Source: Heliopora coerulea (Eukaryota; Cnidaria; Anthozoa; Scleralcyonacea; Helioporidae). Taken from it: a stretch of DNA of 64,000 nt. The notes beneath the pieces are model-generated. The model was not told the origin of the DNA. It saw only the letters and a list, made by a program, of their open reading frames with translations, and ran no database searches. Position numbers and translations under genes: made by a program. The stretch is taken from assembly GCA_030142905.1 (NCBI GenBank), contig JASJOG010000133.1, forward strand, positions 62,001 through 126,000, in the 5' to 3' direction. Position 1 is the stretch's first letter. Each line of letters begins with the position of its first letter. Below, piece after piece: positions 40,177 through 53,200 of the stretch.

Positions 40177-42113
40177 CGTGTCACCCTACTCTTATCGAAT
40201 ATTTCTTTAAAAGTAATAATTGGAACTTTGGTTCTCCTCACAACCGTACTTGATTCAGCATCTTCATGGAGAAATTTCACAGTTTTCTCAATAATTTTAT
40301 TCACACTTACGTTCATTTTTTTTTCGTTTATTCTCACAAAAGAAGACAAAAATGATTCGTTCAAAACAGGCAAAATCACATGCACATCCGCCGTTCTCCA
40401 CAACCAGCTGATAAATAAATTTTCAACAAACTTGTCAATTCAATTCTTACATTGCGAATAATTATCATAACAACGATTAAATCACGGCGCATATCGGTTT
40501 TCATTGTCACGTGTTATCATTTCATAATATGCCTAACCCGACAGGAACTGTTTTCACGCGTCGAGAACTTCTTCGTCCCACTTGCGTCCCTCTCAATTTC
40601 CTGATAACATGATCATCCATGTATCTGTACTTCCTTTTACTCGAGTGTCTCAATCGCTTCATGTCAAAATACACTTCACTTCCCCTATGAACGTAATATA
40701 TTATTATTATTTTCATTTTTTATTTTTTTTATTTTTTAGGGTCGAAGACTCCTCCCTGGTACATGAAGCTCATCCACCCAGTACAGAAAATGCAGATTAC
40801 CTTATTCAATACATATATAGAAGAATGTCTCAATATAATCAGTCCGATGTAGCCAGTCTCAATATCAGCGATTCTATTGATGTAGCCAGTCATATATTTC
40901 CCATGAAATACCTCTCTCTCAAAATAGTTTTGTGTAAGTCTTTTCTTTTCAAAACTGGCATGTTTTATCTCCGTACTTGGTTGTTCCTTCTTGCTTTTTC
41001 TGATTCGATCAAAGTTCAAGTCACAAATCATCGCGGAACGCACGTAAACAAACTCTTTACACAGCTCAAGAGCTGTCGAATTCGCTTAGTCGCTAAACAA
41101 ATTTCCTGGGCTAATACTTTTAACGTTGCGAGCACACAAAAACCAAACTCTCCCAACAGTTGCGGACGAGTACACTCTCCCAAGAGTTGCCGAGTTAGAA
41201 AAGAAAAACTCCAAATTAAAATCTTAACTTCTTCATCAGTACGCTGATCACACACAAACTTACCATGCACCACAACCACAAAGGAAAACTAACTTTCGCT
41301 TCTTCGTATCACCACAATCAGAGTCCGATGAAATATTTTCTACCTCAAGCAAAATACACAGTACTCAAGAACGTCACTCCAAGAGATTTTTAAACCTTTC
41401 CAACGTTCCAATTTAGTATTATTTTTCATTTACCACGACCAGATTTGAGTCAGTTGAAATATTTTATTATTGGTATCACCACTGCATTCTGCAAAAGAAG
41501 TAAACTGCACTATGAAGAAGAAACCTTCGCAGGCTCTCGAATGTGGCTTTCAACTTCTTCTTAACAGAAAAATCACAACCTTGAGAACCCGAAAAATTCC
41601 CAGAAATAGCGTAAACAGAAAAATATATGTCAGTCGTTTCATATTCGACCACTTGTATTTGATAGACATATTTCCTTCTGCCATTCTTTCTCGAGTTTCA
41701 ACGACGACAAAAAACTTCGAACCCGATTAAGAGCACACTTACTAGACTTCTTCAGGCGTCAGCATTGTATTTTGTTCTCATTATTGACAGAAAAAAAAGA
41801 GCTCAAGAGCTCGATTTTTGTCTGTTCTAATTGCCAGTTGAAAACCCTTGTGTATGGTTTGTCACCAGAAGTAGTTCTTTAATTAACTGAGTCTGTTCCA
41901 CATATATATATGTGTTCTGTGACAAGTTAAGTCGTTCTCTTCTCCACCCAACAACCAAAATTTACTGTAAAATTATTTATCAGTCCGCAAACTACAACCC
42001 TGGTCACAGACAAATTTTTAGGATTTTTTATTGCACGCGATTATTAATAGTCTGTTTTCACATCATCCATGTCATTATCATGCAAGTGACCAATAAATAT
42101 GTTAAATGAGAGG
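40177..42113. other. Unassigned region right of the MULE
   Basis: Short frames only. A - strand frame at about 40195-40430 (VHVILPVLNESFLSSFVRIN) and a basic one at 40522-40716 (MKRLRHSSKRKYRYMDD) could be further element B fragments, but the evidence is weak. An ATT/TTTTTA-rich stretch lies at 40697-40738. From 40740 to 42113 I see no convincing gene or repeat. Confidence 0.4.
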
Positions 42114-42487
42114 TGTTTAGCTTGGTAGAGTCACGCTTTGGCGAGGTAGTGGGATCTTTATTGGATCACAAAACAAAATATAATAACTAATAGTTCGGAA
42201 ATGTTCAATTACTGTTCAGTTCGCTATTAGTTCTTCCAAATGTGAATTCTCTTCCACTGGCTTCTCAGCTCTGCTTCATCTGCTCTATTGTTGTCTGCTC
42301 TGCTCTGCTCTGTGGACTCCTCTTCTCAGCTCTCTTCTGTTGTAAACGGAGCATCTCTTTTTATGCTTTTGGTGGGCAGTTTCGGTTGACAGTGAGTGAC
42401 ATCAGACGTTGACCAATCAGATACATTCTGACCAAGTCTATCGCTCTGCCGGGCGGAGGCGTTGTTTGGAATGTAACGTAATCAACA
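42114..42487 (-). mobile_element. Solo LTR candidate
   Basis: The 374-bp segment starts TGTTTAG and ends AATCAACA, so both strands have TG...CA ends. Read on the - strand it has a GATTGG CCAAT-type box, a TATA-like GCATAAAAAG and a poly(A) signal AATAAAG in the right order for U3-R-U5. AGG lies on both sides, too short to be a firm target duplication. No internal retroelement sequence is adjacent. Confidence 0.55.
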
Positions 42488-43030
42488 AGGATGTTTGAAA
42501 AAGATTTTCCTGTACTAAATTAATATAGTTCTTTGTAAAATTATAATGGTAAAATCAGAATATACTAATTCTTATCTCAGTTATGTTATTTCACAGTTTC
42601 ACATCATATTTGGAGTTCAAATCTAATGTGAATCGGATTACATCATATCTGGAATTCAGTGAGGTATTCAGTCAATATAGGCGGGACTAACACAAACCAG
42701 AGCAAGAATTTAACAATACCAACTTGTACCTTGACCTTCATTCGATAACATAGACAGAAACCTTTTAAGCCAGATCGGTAACTGACATTTATGGTGCTGG
42801 TTACAAAAATAAGATAACAACTTCACATGTCTAAAACTAGACAAAACTCAAACAAACATTACAACTTTTGTGATACGATCGTCTACCTATTCATAGCAGC
42901 TATTTTCACAATAGATTAGGTTGACGTTTTATAAATTCCATTTAATTCATAATAAATTGCAGACCACCAAGTTAGCTGATGGAATGTATGTTTCATAACA
43001 ATTACATACATAGACATATATATGTATACA
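42488..43030. other. AT-rich non-coding stretch
   Basis: No frame, repeat or RNA gene that I can support. It ends in a short TATG/TACA run that provides the hAT target at 43023-43030. Confidence 0.6.
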
Positions 43031-46000
43031 CAGGGCCGTTCAGAGAAATTTGGGGGTCCGGGGCAAAAATCGACTTGGGGGCCCCACCCTCCATGGGAAC
43101 AGTTTTACTCCCGTCTTTATCTATTGTACAGTATCTACCGTACAAAGGTGTAAAAATTATTTAAAAGTTTTTACAATTGAATCAAATTTAAACAAGTTAA
43201 AAGTGTACTTTACATGCGCATTTGAATGCAAACGAGTCAATAACGTCATCATAGTTAATTTTTCTTGCTATGTCACGCTTACATGACAGCATGATAAGAC
43301 TTGACATGCGTTCTTGCCCCATTGTGGATCTTCGACAGTTCTTAACTATACCAAGTTTACTAAAAGATCTTTCTTTTGATGAAACAGATACAGGTATGCT
43401 TACAAATAACCGTAGAGCAACACAAATTTGGGGAAGAATTGTCTGAAGACCTTTCTCATATATCTTATTCAATAACGCAATAGACGATAGTTTTCCACCT
43501 AAAATATTGCTTTGCTTCAACCTATTCACATGGCGCATCTCTTCCAGAAGTTCTATTTTCATTTAAATCATATGGATAAAAACTTGAAAGATCTTTGCAA
43601 CGAATTTCCATTATTTTTCCTGCTGCTTCACCGCCTGTGTTGGGGACTTCAGAGCAATTCCATAAAAAGGAGAACATGTCGTTTACTTGTTTAGTTTTTT
43701 CAAATCTGCATGCTATCTCGCAAAGTACTCTATCCAAAGCAACATTAAACACATTGATTTCGAATTCCCTTTCATCGTTGTGCTGTTCATGTTCACTATC
43801 TCTGGGTTCATCGTGAAATGGTCTGAGAACTCTCCCCCTTGTTTCTTTAAAATGCTCACTTAAACCAAGAGAAGAAACAACAACCTTTGATTCCCTAAGA
43901 TCAAGCTTCACGATTCCCTCATGCGTTTTAAATCGTCTTGCAGTGACTCAATCAGATGCAATTCTTCATCAATGGTGATCTTAGAAGCTTGAAGCAAAAC
44001 ACTAACATCATTTACAGTCTGTAATACCTTAAACCAAAAGGTTATAAGTAAGACAAACTCAAGTGATTGCAACCATTGGATTAGGTTATCGACATCATCA
44101 GACACTTCACCAGGCAAATCATGACCTTTCAATCTTTTTAATGCATCCAAAATTTCTCTTGACCTACTTACTAAGGGCTTGACTGCCTCTATTCTAGCAC
44201 TCCAACGAGTAGTAGATAATTTATGTAGGGATATACCAGTAGCCTCTTGCAAAATCTTCCAACGTGAAGGACTAGAGCTGAACAAATTGTATAACCTCTG
44301 AATGTTCCCAAAGAAGCTTTTTACAGTAGCTGACGACTCTGCTGCATGCACTCCACATGCATTAAGACTATGCGCACTGCAAGGAGAAAATAACGCTTGA
44401 GGATTTTTCTCCAGAATTGCAGCTTGAGCTCCATTGTAAACCCCAGCCAAATTTGCACCATTGTCATATCCTTAACCTCTACAGTTTTTAAACTCAATAT
44501 CATGTTCTTTGAGTACTTTGCATATTAACTCGGCAATATCCCTTCCTTTCTTTATCACAATCTTCCATTCTCAAAAATCTTTCACATATCTCCCAAACTT
44601 CATCATTTAAGTTTACATATCTTAAGATGAATGTTATTTGTTCTGTGTGGGAAACGTCCGGAGTACCATCAACAATGATGCTGTAATACATTGCTTGTTT
44701 AACTTCTTCCACAATAGCATTGACAACAACTTTAGAACATTCTTCAATAAACTGGTTTTTGTAACGTGGCGATAGATAATGCGCTTGCATTCGGCTATTG
44801 TTTTCTTGATGTTTTTTTACTTCATCCAGATGTGACTTTAAAATATGATTGTGACAGTTAAACAATTCCAAGTTTCCAAGAAATAGACCATTATTTGGAT
44901 TACCTAATTCAGTGGTTGATCCGCGAAAGGCAAGGTTTTGCTCTGATAAAAATAATACCACGTCCAGTATGCATCGGAATATTTCACGCCATCTTGATAT
45001 TTCGCTTTGTAACTGCCATTGAAGTTGCTGATTAATTCCAGTTGTTTTATGTAGGTTTTTTTCAAGTTCTTTCCACGTAATGTAACTTAAGAAATGCGAC
45101 GAACTTCGTTGGTGGACATCAATTTTTTCGTACAATTTTCTCCAGTTATCTTTATGTCCTGCATCCGGTCTTGTCAACAGGGATGTTTCAGAGGTCTTCT
45201 CTTTTTTTGATATTTCTTGAAACAGACAACATGGAAAGCAAAAGAGACCTTGTTTTGATGCACTCCATATCAACCAATCTCTTTTTACCTTTTCGCCATT
45301 TGCCATTTCTTAACAAAAAATATTTTGAGGAAAGTTACGGCCAGAACTATCTCTGGGAAAAGACTTCGGATTTGCAGGCAGGCCAATTTTAGCCATATAC
45401 TCCGTATCTTGTTTAATTAGACGTATCCAACTTGAAGGATCGTTTGATAGTAAAGGTGCAAATGTTCTTTCAGCATCGGACGACGTTACTTGTGTGGCTA
45501 TTGTCTCACCAGGGCTTACTTGAGCAGTCATTGTCTCACCAGGGTCAGTATTAGTAATGGTATTTGCATTCGTAGATGTAATATTATCTCCTTCTACTTT
45601 GTCACAGCTAATTTCAACTTCTTGGGACTGAGATTCATTACCTCTCCGGATTTTGATGTATCAGTTTAGATCTTCTAGCGTTCTACGAGATTTTGCTTCA
45701 TTTTGATCACGAATTTGCCTTTGTTTACGCTTGGCTGCACCAGATAAATAAGAACGAGAAGACGCCATTTTGATTTACATGTAGCGTACCGAGATAGTCA
45801 CAATTCAAGACTGTATACATACCACGTAAAAAGGGGACGTTACGGAAGGGAGCGTTTGCTATGTCATGCCTACGCGCATTATATTTAATTACGCACTATA
45901 TTTAACTACATACAAAACTCGTTACATACATATTGATTGCGCAACTAAACACTGCCGCTGATCTACATATGTTTTTGAACTATCAACTATGCAATTAAAT

Positions 46001-46271
46001 GCAGTATCTTTAGCCATTTAATAATAGCGAACGCAACGTTTTTGACAACAGGAACGGCGACCGGAGATAAATTTTTGACCAATCAGAATTCTCGATCCAT
46101 TCTTCTGGCGTTACTTTCCCCGTTTCCGTTGTAAAAACGTTGCATGCTTAAGTTCCCTAATATACATTTTGTTACATCTTTAATTTATTTCTTCCTTCTT
46201 CATTTTGGGCCCCCCTTGAGCCTGGGACCCGGGGCAAATTGCCCCCTTTGCCCCCCCTCTGAACGGCCCTG
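43031..46271 (-). mobile_element. hAT transposon (ZMYM/TTF-type) with perfect 8-bp target duplication
   Basis: Ends CAGGGCCGTTCAGAG (43031) and CTCTGAACGGCCCTG (to 46271) are perfect inverted repeats. TGTATACA flanks at 43023-43030 and 46272-46279. At 3241 bp it is close to full length for the family. GGGGCAAA-rich subterminal sequence is present at both ends. Transposase fragments fill the - strand. Confidence 0.95.
43197..45768 (-). pseudogene. hAT transposase with TTF-type zinc finger, DUF4371-like region and hATC domain
   Basis: An ATG at 45766-45768 opens a basic leader (SYLSGAAKRKQRQIRDQNEA) ended early by a stop. Frame 45310-45531 precedes the zinc-finger part in 44500-45306 (LFCFPCCLF, HxxSxxH). 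That frame also holds the start of the catalytic region (YYSIIVDGTPDVSHTEQITF). Frame 43908-44450 has CSAHSLNACGVHAAES and TRWSARIEAV. Frame 43197-43562 has the hATC signature ALRLFVSIPVSVSSKERSFS. Four or more breaks make it non-functional, but all domains are present in order. Confidence 0.9.
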
Positions 46272-46708
46272 TGTATACATCTCTGACGACTTGTCTTTTC
46301 CATGATTTTATCACGGCAAATAAAAACCTTGTCATACAACACATTTTGTAATATTTGTTCTCCAACGTGACGGAATAGAGTCACTCAAGATTCAATTCCA
46401 AAAGCGAGAAAGACACTGTAAATTTCTTGTGAAGTAGCACCCACGCACATCAAAAAGTCTTATGTGAATCAACCTGGGAGTTCCGCATCATCCCAATATC
46501 CAGCTTCTTCAAATTCCCCAACAAAAATAACATACCCATTCAGTATTACTCTAGACTATGGATCTCTTCAAGAGCTTTGGAATTGTTTCTTTTTATAGAA
46601 TCTGGTTTTAAACGGTCAAGTTAAGATTTCCAGTATGACAAACTATTGTTTCAGCAACGAAGACCATATGCAAATATCGTTAAGTTCCTCCTCAACTCTT
46701 TCTACGTA

Positions 46709-47580
46709 CAGTGGAACCTTGCCATACGGTCACTTTGTTATTACGGGCACCTTTCTTTCTTTCTTTCTTTCTTTTTTTTTTGTCTCGGCGAAACGCCGAT
46801 ATATTTTCTTATAAGAAAACTCCGTTAATGCGGCCAACGGCCGCATTGTGAAACCCCAACGTGTACGTTTGTTTATAAATTCACCTCATTAATACGGCCA
46901 CTCAAACTAAATATGCATTCCAAAGAAGAGATTAGGGACAAAAGAAAATAAATCTTGAGAAACAATAATGATTTTCATTTTCAATTGAAAATGTCTGGGA
47001 CATACAGTACATGTCATTGACTTTCAAAACAGTCATTTCCTTTAGAAGGTCAGGATTGCAGTACGACCCCTATAACATTTTATACAACATTTATATAACA
47101 TTTATATAACATTTTATACAAAGGAAAATAAAACTTGATAAACAATGATATCCGTTATATTGCAAAATGATTAAGTCATTGTACTTGCACAGAACAAGTC
47201 AATCGAAAGTCACAGATTTTCTTCAAAACCTTGTTGAAAGATAATTTACTACTGATAGTAACATGTAAAATTGGAGAGTTTGGGGCCTTGAAAAGGACAG
47301 AATGGGGCCTTGAAAAGGATAGAATGTATAGCAGATTGTTCCTGCTACATAAAATTCAGTTATGTTGATATTACTATGTAGTTCCACTTCAATTGAATGA
47401 TATATGCATTCTGGACGCTTAAGAGCAGATGCTTAGAAGTGCAAGTGTAATATTACTGTCATGACGTCACTTGAAAGAAATCAGTCATGTAATTTGACCC
47501 TACCCTGTTAATACCGCAAACTCGTTAATACGGCCAGATACTTAAGGTCCATTGGTGGTCGTATTAACGGAGTTCCACTG
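46709..47580. mobile_element. Non-autonomous pogo/Tigger-like element, 872 bp
   Basis: Ends CAGTGGAACCTTGCCATACG (46709) and GTATTAACGGAGTTCCACTG (to 47580) form imperfect inverted repeats flanked by TA at 46707-46708 and 47581-47582. CGTTAATACGGCCA-type subterminal repeats lie at both sides. The interior holds a TTTC run, a small tandem duplication (GGGGCCTTGAAAAGGA near 47283 and 47305) and no transposase. Confidence 0.8.
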
Positions 47581-47582
47581 TA

Positions 47583-48060
47583 CTTGAAATGAAATGAAAT
47601 TGGTCGACCATGTTTAGGTGGTGAATATAATCCAACTGATGTTATATTATAATTTTCTGGTTTGCTTTTCGATCGCAACAACTTCACATGTCAATTATAG
47701 TTTGGACAGTTTTAATTTCCTGCTCGGGAGACTCTATGAAATATAAGCCATTGACCCTTTTTTCTCCCTCGGCGCAATCTCGACGATACATATAATACCC
47801 AGGTAGATTAAATTGATTGTCTAAGTACAACTTGTCAATCATTGTCTCCTAGATAAATGTAACATCTGCCCGCATATCATTATTAAGGATTTAGAGCTTA
47901 TCAAATTTATTCAGCAAACTGATTATATTGTACGAGAAATTAACAAATTATCATTTTGAATTTGAATTATTTTCATCTTAATATACGTTGTGCCAGTAGA
48001 GCTGTAGACAGCATTTTTTATTTGCTTAATTAGATTGAAATTCTTCTTAGGAAAAGGAAT
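47583..48060. other. AT-rich stretch without recognisable features
   Basis: No frame or repeat that I can support. Confidence 0.5.
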
Positions 48061-48149
48061 CCGACAGATTTGTTAGCGCAAGACTACAGCAACGTAGTTA
48101 AACGTCCAAAATTTTTAAACATTTCTTTTGACATTCCAGTACAATTAGA

Positions 48150-48330
48150 GGCTGTTCATCTGAGCCGGGCCAGCACGGGGAGCCGGGCCAGCACAGGGAG
48201 CCAGGCTAACCTGGATAGCCGGGCTAGTCCTGCTGGTCAGGGCTACCGTTTGCCGCCAATTTCTCTGCAGAAAAAGAATTCAGTTTACATAGAAAGTGGG
48301 CCAACTCGGCTAGCTATCTCAATTGAGTGA
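48150..48330. repeat. Short GC-rich minisatellite (about 15-bp units)
   Basis: Units of the form AGCCGGGCCAGCACGGGG repeat about five times at 48160-48235, then a related CGGCTAGCT and CCGGTTAACCGGGTGA block follows to about 48410. The frame at 48070-48330 (RASTGSRASTGSQAN) reads through it and is probably accidental. Confidence 0.6.
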
Positions 48331-48984
48331 AACGGGGCGACCGGTTAAGAGATGAAAATTTTTCATGTAAATTGCGTGAACCATGCTACCCCGGTTAACC
48401 GGGTGAAAAATCTTCAATGACCATGGTAAAGAACCGTTTTCCTGATACGCAAAAATCAAGGCGTCAGTATAAGTGGGCGAAGGCAGAACAGAAACAACCA
48501 AACGTAAACCTTTCCGCTGGACGGCTGAGATGATAGGAAACTTGATTAGCTGCATTGAAACGGACAAATCAATGAACAAATTTGATAGAAAGGACTTCGA
48601 AGCGGACCGTCTAAGGCAATAGGATTGGATTACAAGTAACTACAGATAGTAAAAGCCGCAAGCAACTGTATGACTTACGGAATCAAAACATGTATTTTTC
48701 ATTTTGTGACTAATATATGTACACTTTTGCTGTTACTGTATAGATGAAATGCGAAAGATATATAAGTAATTTGGCCTACCGTCTGCGCAAAATATAAATG
48801 TTAATAGTACAGTTGGTTCGTCACTTATTCGGCGATGATATTCAACTATAAGTTGATAAAACAAGTCTATAAAACAAGACAAAACAGAGACATAAGCCAC
48901 GACCAGCCGACAGCTTCAAAAAGTATAAAATAAAACATAATCCGAAAAACAGAGACATCTTGGAAAACTCAAGATATTAGTAAA

Positions 48985-49050
48985 GACAAGACGAGTATAT
49001 GAGACTGTAATATTTCGACTTTATTACAAAGTCATCATCAGAGAAAATGA
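48985..49050 (-). ncRNA. Hammerhead-like motif at a PLE-type terminus (tentative)
   Basis: Read on the - strand: CTGATGA, a stem-loop GACTTTGTAATAAAGTC, then GAAA. This is the order of the hammerhead ribozyme core, which PLE terminal repeats are known to carry. The pairing of the other two stems is not convincing by eye, so the ribozyme may be inactive. The LINE sequence at 49080 follows immediately. Confidence 0.4.
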
Positions 49051-49079
49051 TTTATAAAACAAGCTAAGGTCTATATACA

Positions 49080-50385
49080 GTCAATGTTTCGGTGGTCAGT
49101 CTAAGGAGCGACCTCTTACGACGGGTGTTCCACAGGGAAGTGTGCTGGGGCCTATATTATTCTCCAGGTATACTTAGCTTCTTAGAGATGTCATTAGGCA
49201 GCATGGTTTAAGTTATCATCTGTATGCAGATGACACGCAGCTTCACGTCACTTTCAAAAGGTATTGTCCTGATGACATGGGTGTAACGAGATCACGCATA
49301 CAAGCATGCTTATGTGATGTTGATGCATGGATGGCCTACAATAAATTGAAATTAAATGGAGACAAAACGGAACTTCTTGTGCTGAATGTCCGCCATCGCC
49401 CTCAACCTCCACCGGAAAACCTGTTGGTGTGCGATGATATTATCTGTCGGAAGTTCAAAGCCCTAAACATTGGAGATATAATGGATTCGTTACTGTCTAT
49501 GGAACAGCACATCACCAATATGTGCAAGTCTGGTTTCTATCATTGAGAAATATTAGTAGAATTAGGAGATACCTTAATCGTCGGTCAGTAGAATCTCTAG
49601 TTCACGCGTTAGTAACTTCTATGATTGATTTTTGCAACTCATTTCTATATGGACTTCCTACTTACCTCATAGAACGCTTACAGAGAGTTCAAAATGCGGC
49701 TGGGAGAGTGGTTACGTGTACTGGCAAGAACGAACATATCACACCTGTTTTGTGTAGTTTGCACTAGTTGCCAGTTGAACAAAGAATAATATATAAGTTG
49801 GTATTACTAACATACAAAGCACTAAATGATTTAGCTCCTAAATACATATCCGACCTCATTAATATTTATGAGCCAAAACGTAATCTCCGGTCTGCTTAAA
49901 GTCGGCAACTGGTTCAACCAGCTTACAATTTATGCACTTATGGTTTTAGGGCTTTCTCTTGAGTTTCAACTTTCTATGGAACTCTCTTCCACGTGAAATA
50001 AGGTTTTCTTCTTCTGTGTCTAGTTTTAAGAGCCAGAGTAAAACGTAGCTTTTTAAAAGGGCATATGAACATGCTGCCTGCTGAGCTGTTAATTCTATCA
50101 GATGTTCTATAATGGAGTATATACGATTATATGAGTGTATAGGGATTTAGATTTTAGGTTTTATCATTCTGTAGTAAGTTTTTTAGTCATTTACGTCTTT
50201 TGCACATATTGATTTCTTGTTAGCTATTTTAATATTTTTGATATTTTCTTAATATTTACTATAGACATTTTGTAAGCCATTTGAATTTTAAGGCTGTTAG
50301 GTGAGCTCTGTAAAGCGTTATAGAACATTTTTATTGGATATAGCGCTATATGAGTAAATAAATTATTATATTATTTATTATTAAA
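49080..50385 (+). mobile_element. L2/CR1-clade LINE 3' fragment
   Basis: [15 protein letters not shown] at about 49120, the catalytic YADDTQLHVTF at about 49225 and the frames 49277-49546 and 49522-49767 (RLQRVQNAAGRVVT) belong to one reverse transcriptase. It continues past a stop with LPVEQRIIYKL and YKALNDLAPKYISDL. It ends in an ATTATTATT-rich tail at about 50360-50392. Several stops and shifts; the style differs from the LINEs at 6.5, 22 and 31 kb. Confidence 0.85.
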
Positions 50386-50569
50386 AATAATATTTCTTAT
50401 AATACGAACATTATAATTGTAATGAAAGATATATTTCTTGAAGTAAGAAAATCTCAACTTTTAACGAAGATATATTTCTTAAAGTAAGAAATTCATTTTC
50501 TTATGTATAAGAGAAATTTAGTCAATTGATAGTAATCTTAAATTTAGGGCCGACACAATTTCTGACGGA

Positions 50570-51320
50570 GTAATTCATTTTCTAAATATTAAAATCTCAC
50601 CGGATGACACTGACATGTAACGTAAGAACACATACATTGGTCAGTATGCATATTTTTCGAGTTATGAGTCCTTTTCTCGCAAAGTTTACAGGATTAAATC
50701 ACTTTATAATCGCACTTGTATGATTTGTAGTTCAAACAAACTTTTTGAAAGTCAGACTAATTACTTATTGTCCTTAATGTCTTGGAACTGTTATCCCAAT
50801 TGTTTCTAGAAAAAATTTAATTCGTAAACTCAGTCGCAAATATAACAAACCATCCAATCCAAATTTGAGTCCTTCTGATGACCATGATTTGCAGAAAGTT
50901 TTGCTCTGGATTGATAACTTGGTTCATATGGGTGAAAATCTCGTCAATTCCTGCTTTCGCGAGATTTGACACTATCTCAAATGACGCGTTAAATTTGTTA
51001 TTCATAACACTAAGAAAGTTTCCTATTTTGCATCCAGTAAAGATAAGATACTTGAACTATCTAAAAGCAACATAGTCTATAAAATTTCTTGTCCCGGTTG
51101 TGATAAAACATATTGGCAAAACCGATCGCTGCCTTATACAACTACTCTTAGTACATGCTATATAACAAAAATCAAGCGATGTTGTACAACACTTTTTGGA
51201 GTGCGAACATGCACAGTTTCTCACTGACTTAAGATGCTAATTCGATAGACTCACTGACATTGACCAACCGTTTCACATTTTCTTCTTCATAAAGGCTCTT
51301 GTATTTGACAATTTTAAAAT
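50570..51320 (+). pseudogene. Decayed PLE fragment (connector and GIY-YIG region)
   Basis: In + strand frames, a TYIGQYAYFSSYESFSRKVY-type stretch (about 50630-50690), then SWNCYPNCF (about 50785) and a VYKISCPGCDKTYW stretch near 51070-51115 follow the order of the PLE region between RT and GIY-YIG endonuclease. Many stops break it. It is unrelated in detail to the PLE at 57-60 kb. Confidence 0.6.
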
Positions 51321-51419
51321 CTTTACTCCAGTAAGTTTAACAGCCCTAATTATCTATTCATTTTTACACACTACATATTATGTTTAACAAACCTGAGCTA
51401 AACTCATGTCTCTAGGCAG

Positions 51420-51647
51420 CAGACCAGCAGAGAGGCAACAGGAGGCCCGGGGCAAAGTGGTCATCCAGAGTCCCCCCCTTCAGATTTTGGCCTATACGTC
51501 AACAAAGAGAGTTTCATTCGGGGTTCAGGCCTTTAAGGCATTTTGAGGAATTCTTAAGAATAAGGCCTTTACAATCTGAGGCCCCTTAGAGTAAGAGATC
51601 CTGGGGCAATCTGCCTCCCTTGCCCTCCACCCCTCTCTGTCAGTCTG
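51420..51647. mobile_element. 228-bp hAT-type MITE with perfect 8-bp target duplication
   Basis: CTAGGCAG flanks at 51412-51419 and 51648-51655. The ends CAGACCAGCAGAGAGG and CCTCTCTGTCAGTCTG are imperfect inverted repeats, with GGGGCAAA and CTGGGGCAATCTGCC subterminal sequence like the larger hAT at 43031. No coding capacity. Confidence 0.9.
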
Positions 51648-51655
51648 CTAGGCAG

Positions 51656-53126
51656 GCAAATGATTTTCACTCTTTAATTAATTACCACTATTTTCCAGCA
51701 TTGTATGATTTCCGTTTTGCCAATTGTTTTGCTGTAAACATTCATATCAGACACGCTTTCTTTTTATTTATTGACGTAATTCCTAGTTAATTCGTGAATA
51801 CATAGAGACCTAGGCTCGCTCTATGTTTTCTCTTGTGAAGATTACTTTGCCATAAAGTCGAAAATTTACCGTTTTATCATTTAGTCTTGTTTATAACCTA
51901 TATGTTGGGTTTTTTTAGATGTCACTTTTATTCGGATTTTGCTTTGTTTTATGTCACAATTACATAGTCAGAAAAATTCTAGAATAGTCCGTCCTTGTGC
52001 CGTGAACGTGTGAACATTTTTTCATAAAATAGACGTATGAGGCTTTTGATAGGTTATTTGGACCCCTAATAAGTTCAAAAATATTTTTTCTTTTGATTTT
52101 TAAATCTGGTGTAAATACTATTTGATATGTAAAAGTAGTTTGGTTCTCCGTAATTAGTTTTTGTTGTTTCTTAACCACTAAACAATTGCGACAAATTTTT
52201 AAAATGTGATTTTGCAATTTTTCAAGCAATTTTGTTTTACTTTTAATATTTTTCGTTACTTTGGCTTTCGGTTCAATCCGGAGATATTACTAACATGTGA
52301 GGTTTCATTTTAGTGAGGTTATTTTGCGCTTAAATTGTTTTCATAGTCACAAAAGCCTAAGAATTATTTCATTTTTAAAAAAGAAACGTACCGTTTTTGC
52401 AAATATGAGGGATTTTCTTTAAATTTTTCCCCTTGTTTTACATGTATAATAAGTGAAAGTTTGATGCCTTAAGTTATACAATTAAGTATGCCCTTCACTT
52501 TTTATTGTCCAGAAAAACTTTGTGCCACTAATGAGAGCACTAGATTGGAAAACATGCTCACTAATTTAACTTACCAACCAAATTTTTGTCAATTCTGTTA
52601 CATTCATGTCTACATAATATTATGTAAAGAATTTTCGGGTTCAAGTTCCTTGTGAAGTGTCCTGCTTGTAGCTAATCTCGGAAAATTGATGTGGGGAATA
52701 TCTGTTCATGGGCAATTGTTTTGCCAATACTAGCTCTTGATCTCTTAAAATGTTACGTTGGTAATAATTGGATGTATTACACTTCAAAAGGACAAAAACT
52801 GAATGATTAAAATCAGAACAGTCGCTTGATCATAAAATTATTCAGTCAATTTAACGTATAGATGTCTTTATTACTTGTTTCAATAAGCAACTTCTGTTAG
52901 TTGCTTCCAGATACTTGCAAGCTGGGCAATATGCCATTACAATATTTTATTTGCAACTGAAAACAATTCTTTTTACAAACCAGGTAGATTTGCTTCCTTA
53001 ATAAGCGTAATCTTTAGTGACCTACTATAGGGTCCTACTGTCAACTTAAGTATTGCAATGGTCTCTCATATATCTTGTGTTTGTTTTAAGGTCTATCACG
53101 GGAAGAGATTTTCAAGCATTCAAATA
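51656..53126. other. AT-rich stretch without recognisable features
   Basis: A - strand frame at 51960-52229 (MLEKLQNHILKICRNCL) is the longest open stretch and is not recognisable. No repeat, RNA gene or mobile-element end that I can support. Confidence 0.45.
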
Positions 53127-53200
53127 ATACACCATGGTGTTTGAATACCCAACGCCTTTGGGTATTCAAATGGTACACCAATTTATTTGGTACACCAATT
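53127..53200. repeat. Perfect short hairpin with echoing flanks
   Basis: TTTGAATACCCAA and TTTGGGTATTCAAA face each other around a 4-base loop at about 53139-53171. AATACACCATGG and TGGTACACCAA extend the symmetry. It is probably a foldback MITE remnant. Confidence 0.65.

Noticed and set aside
40582..41247. A 221-residue + strand gene
   Set aside because: It begins in AT-rich simple sequence, has no recognisable domain, and composition changes along it; more likely a chance frame.
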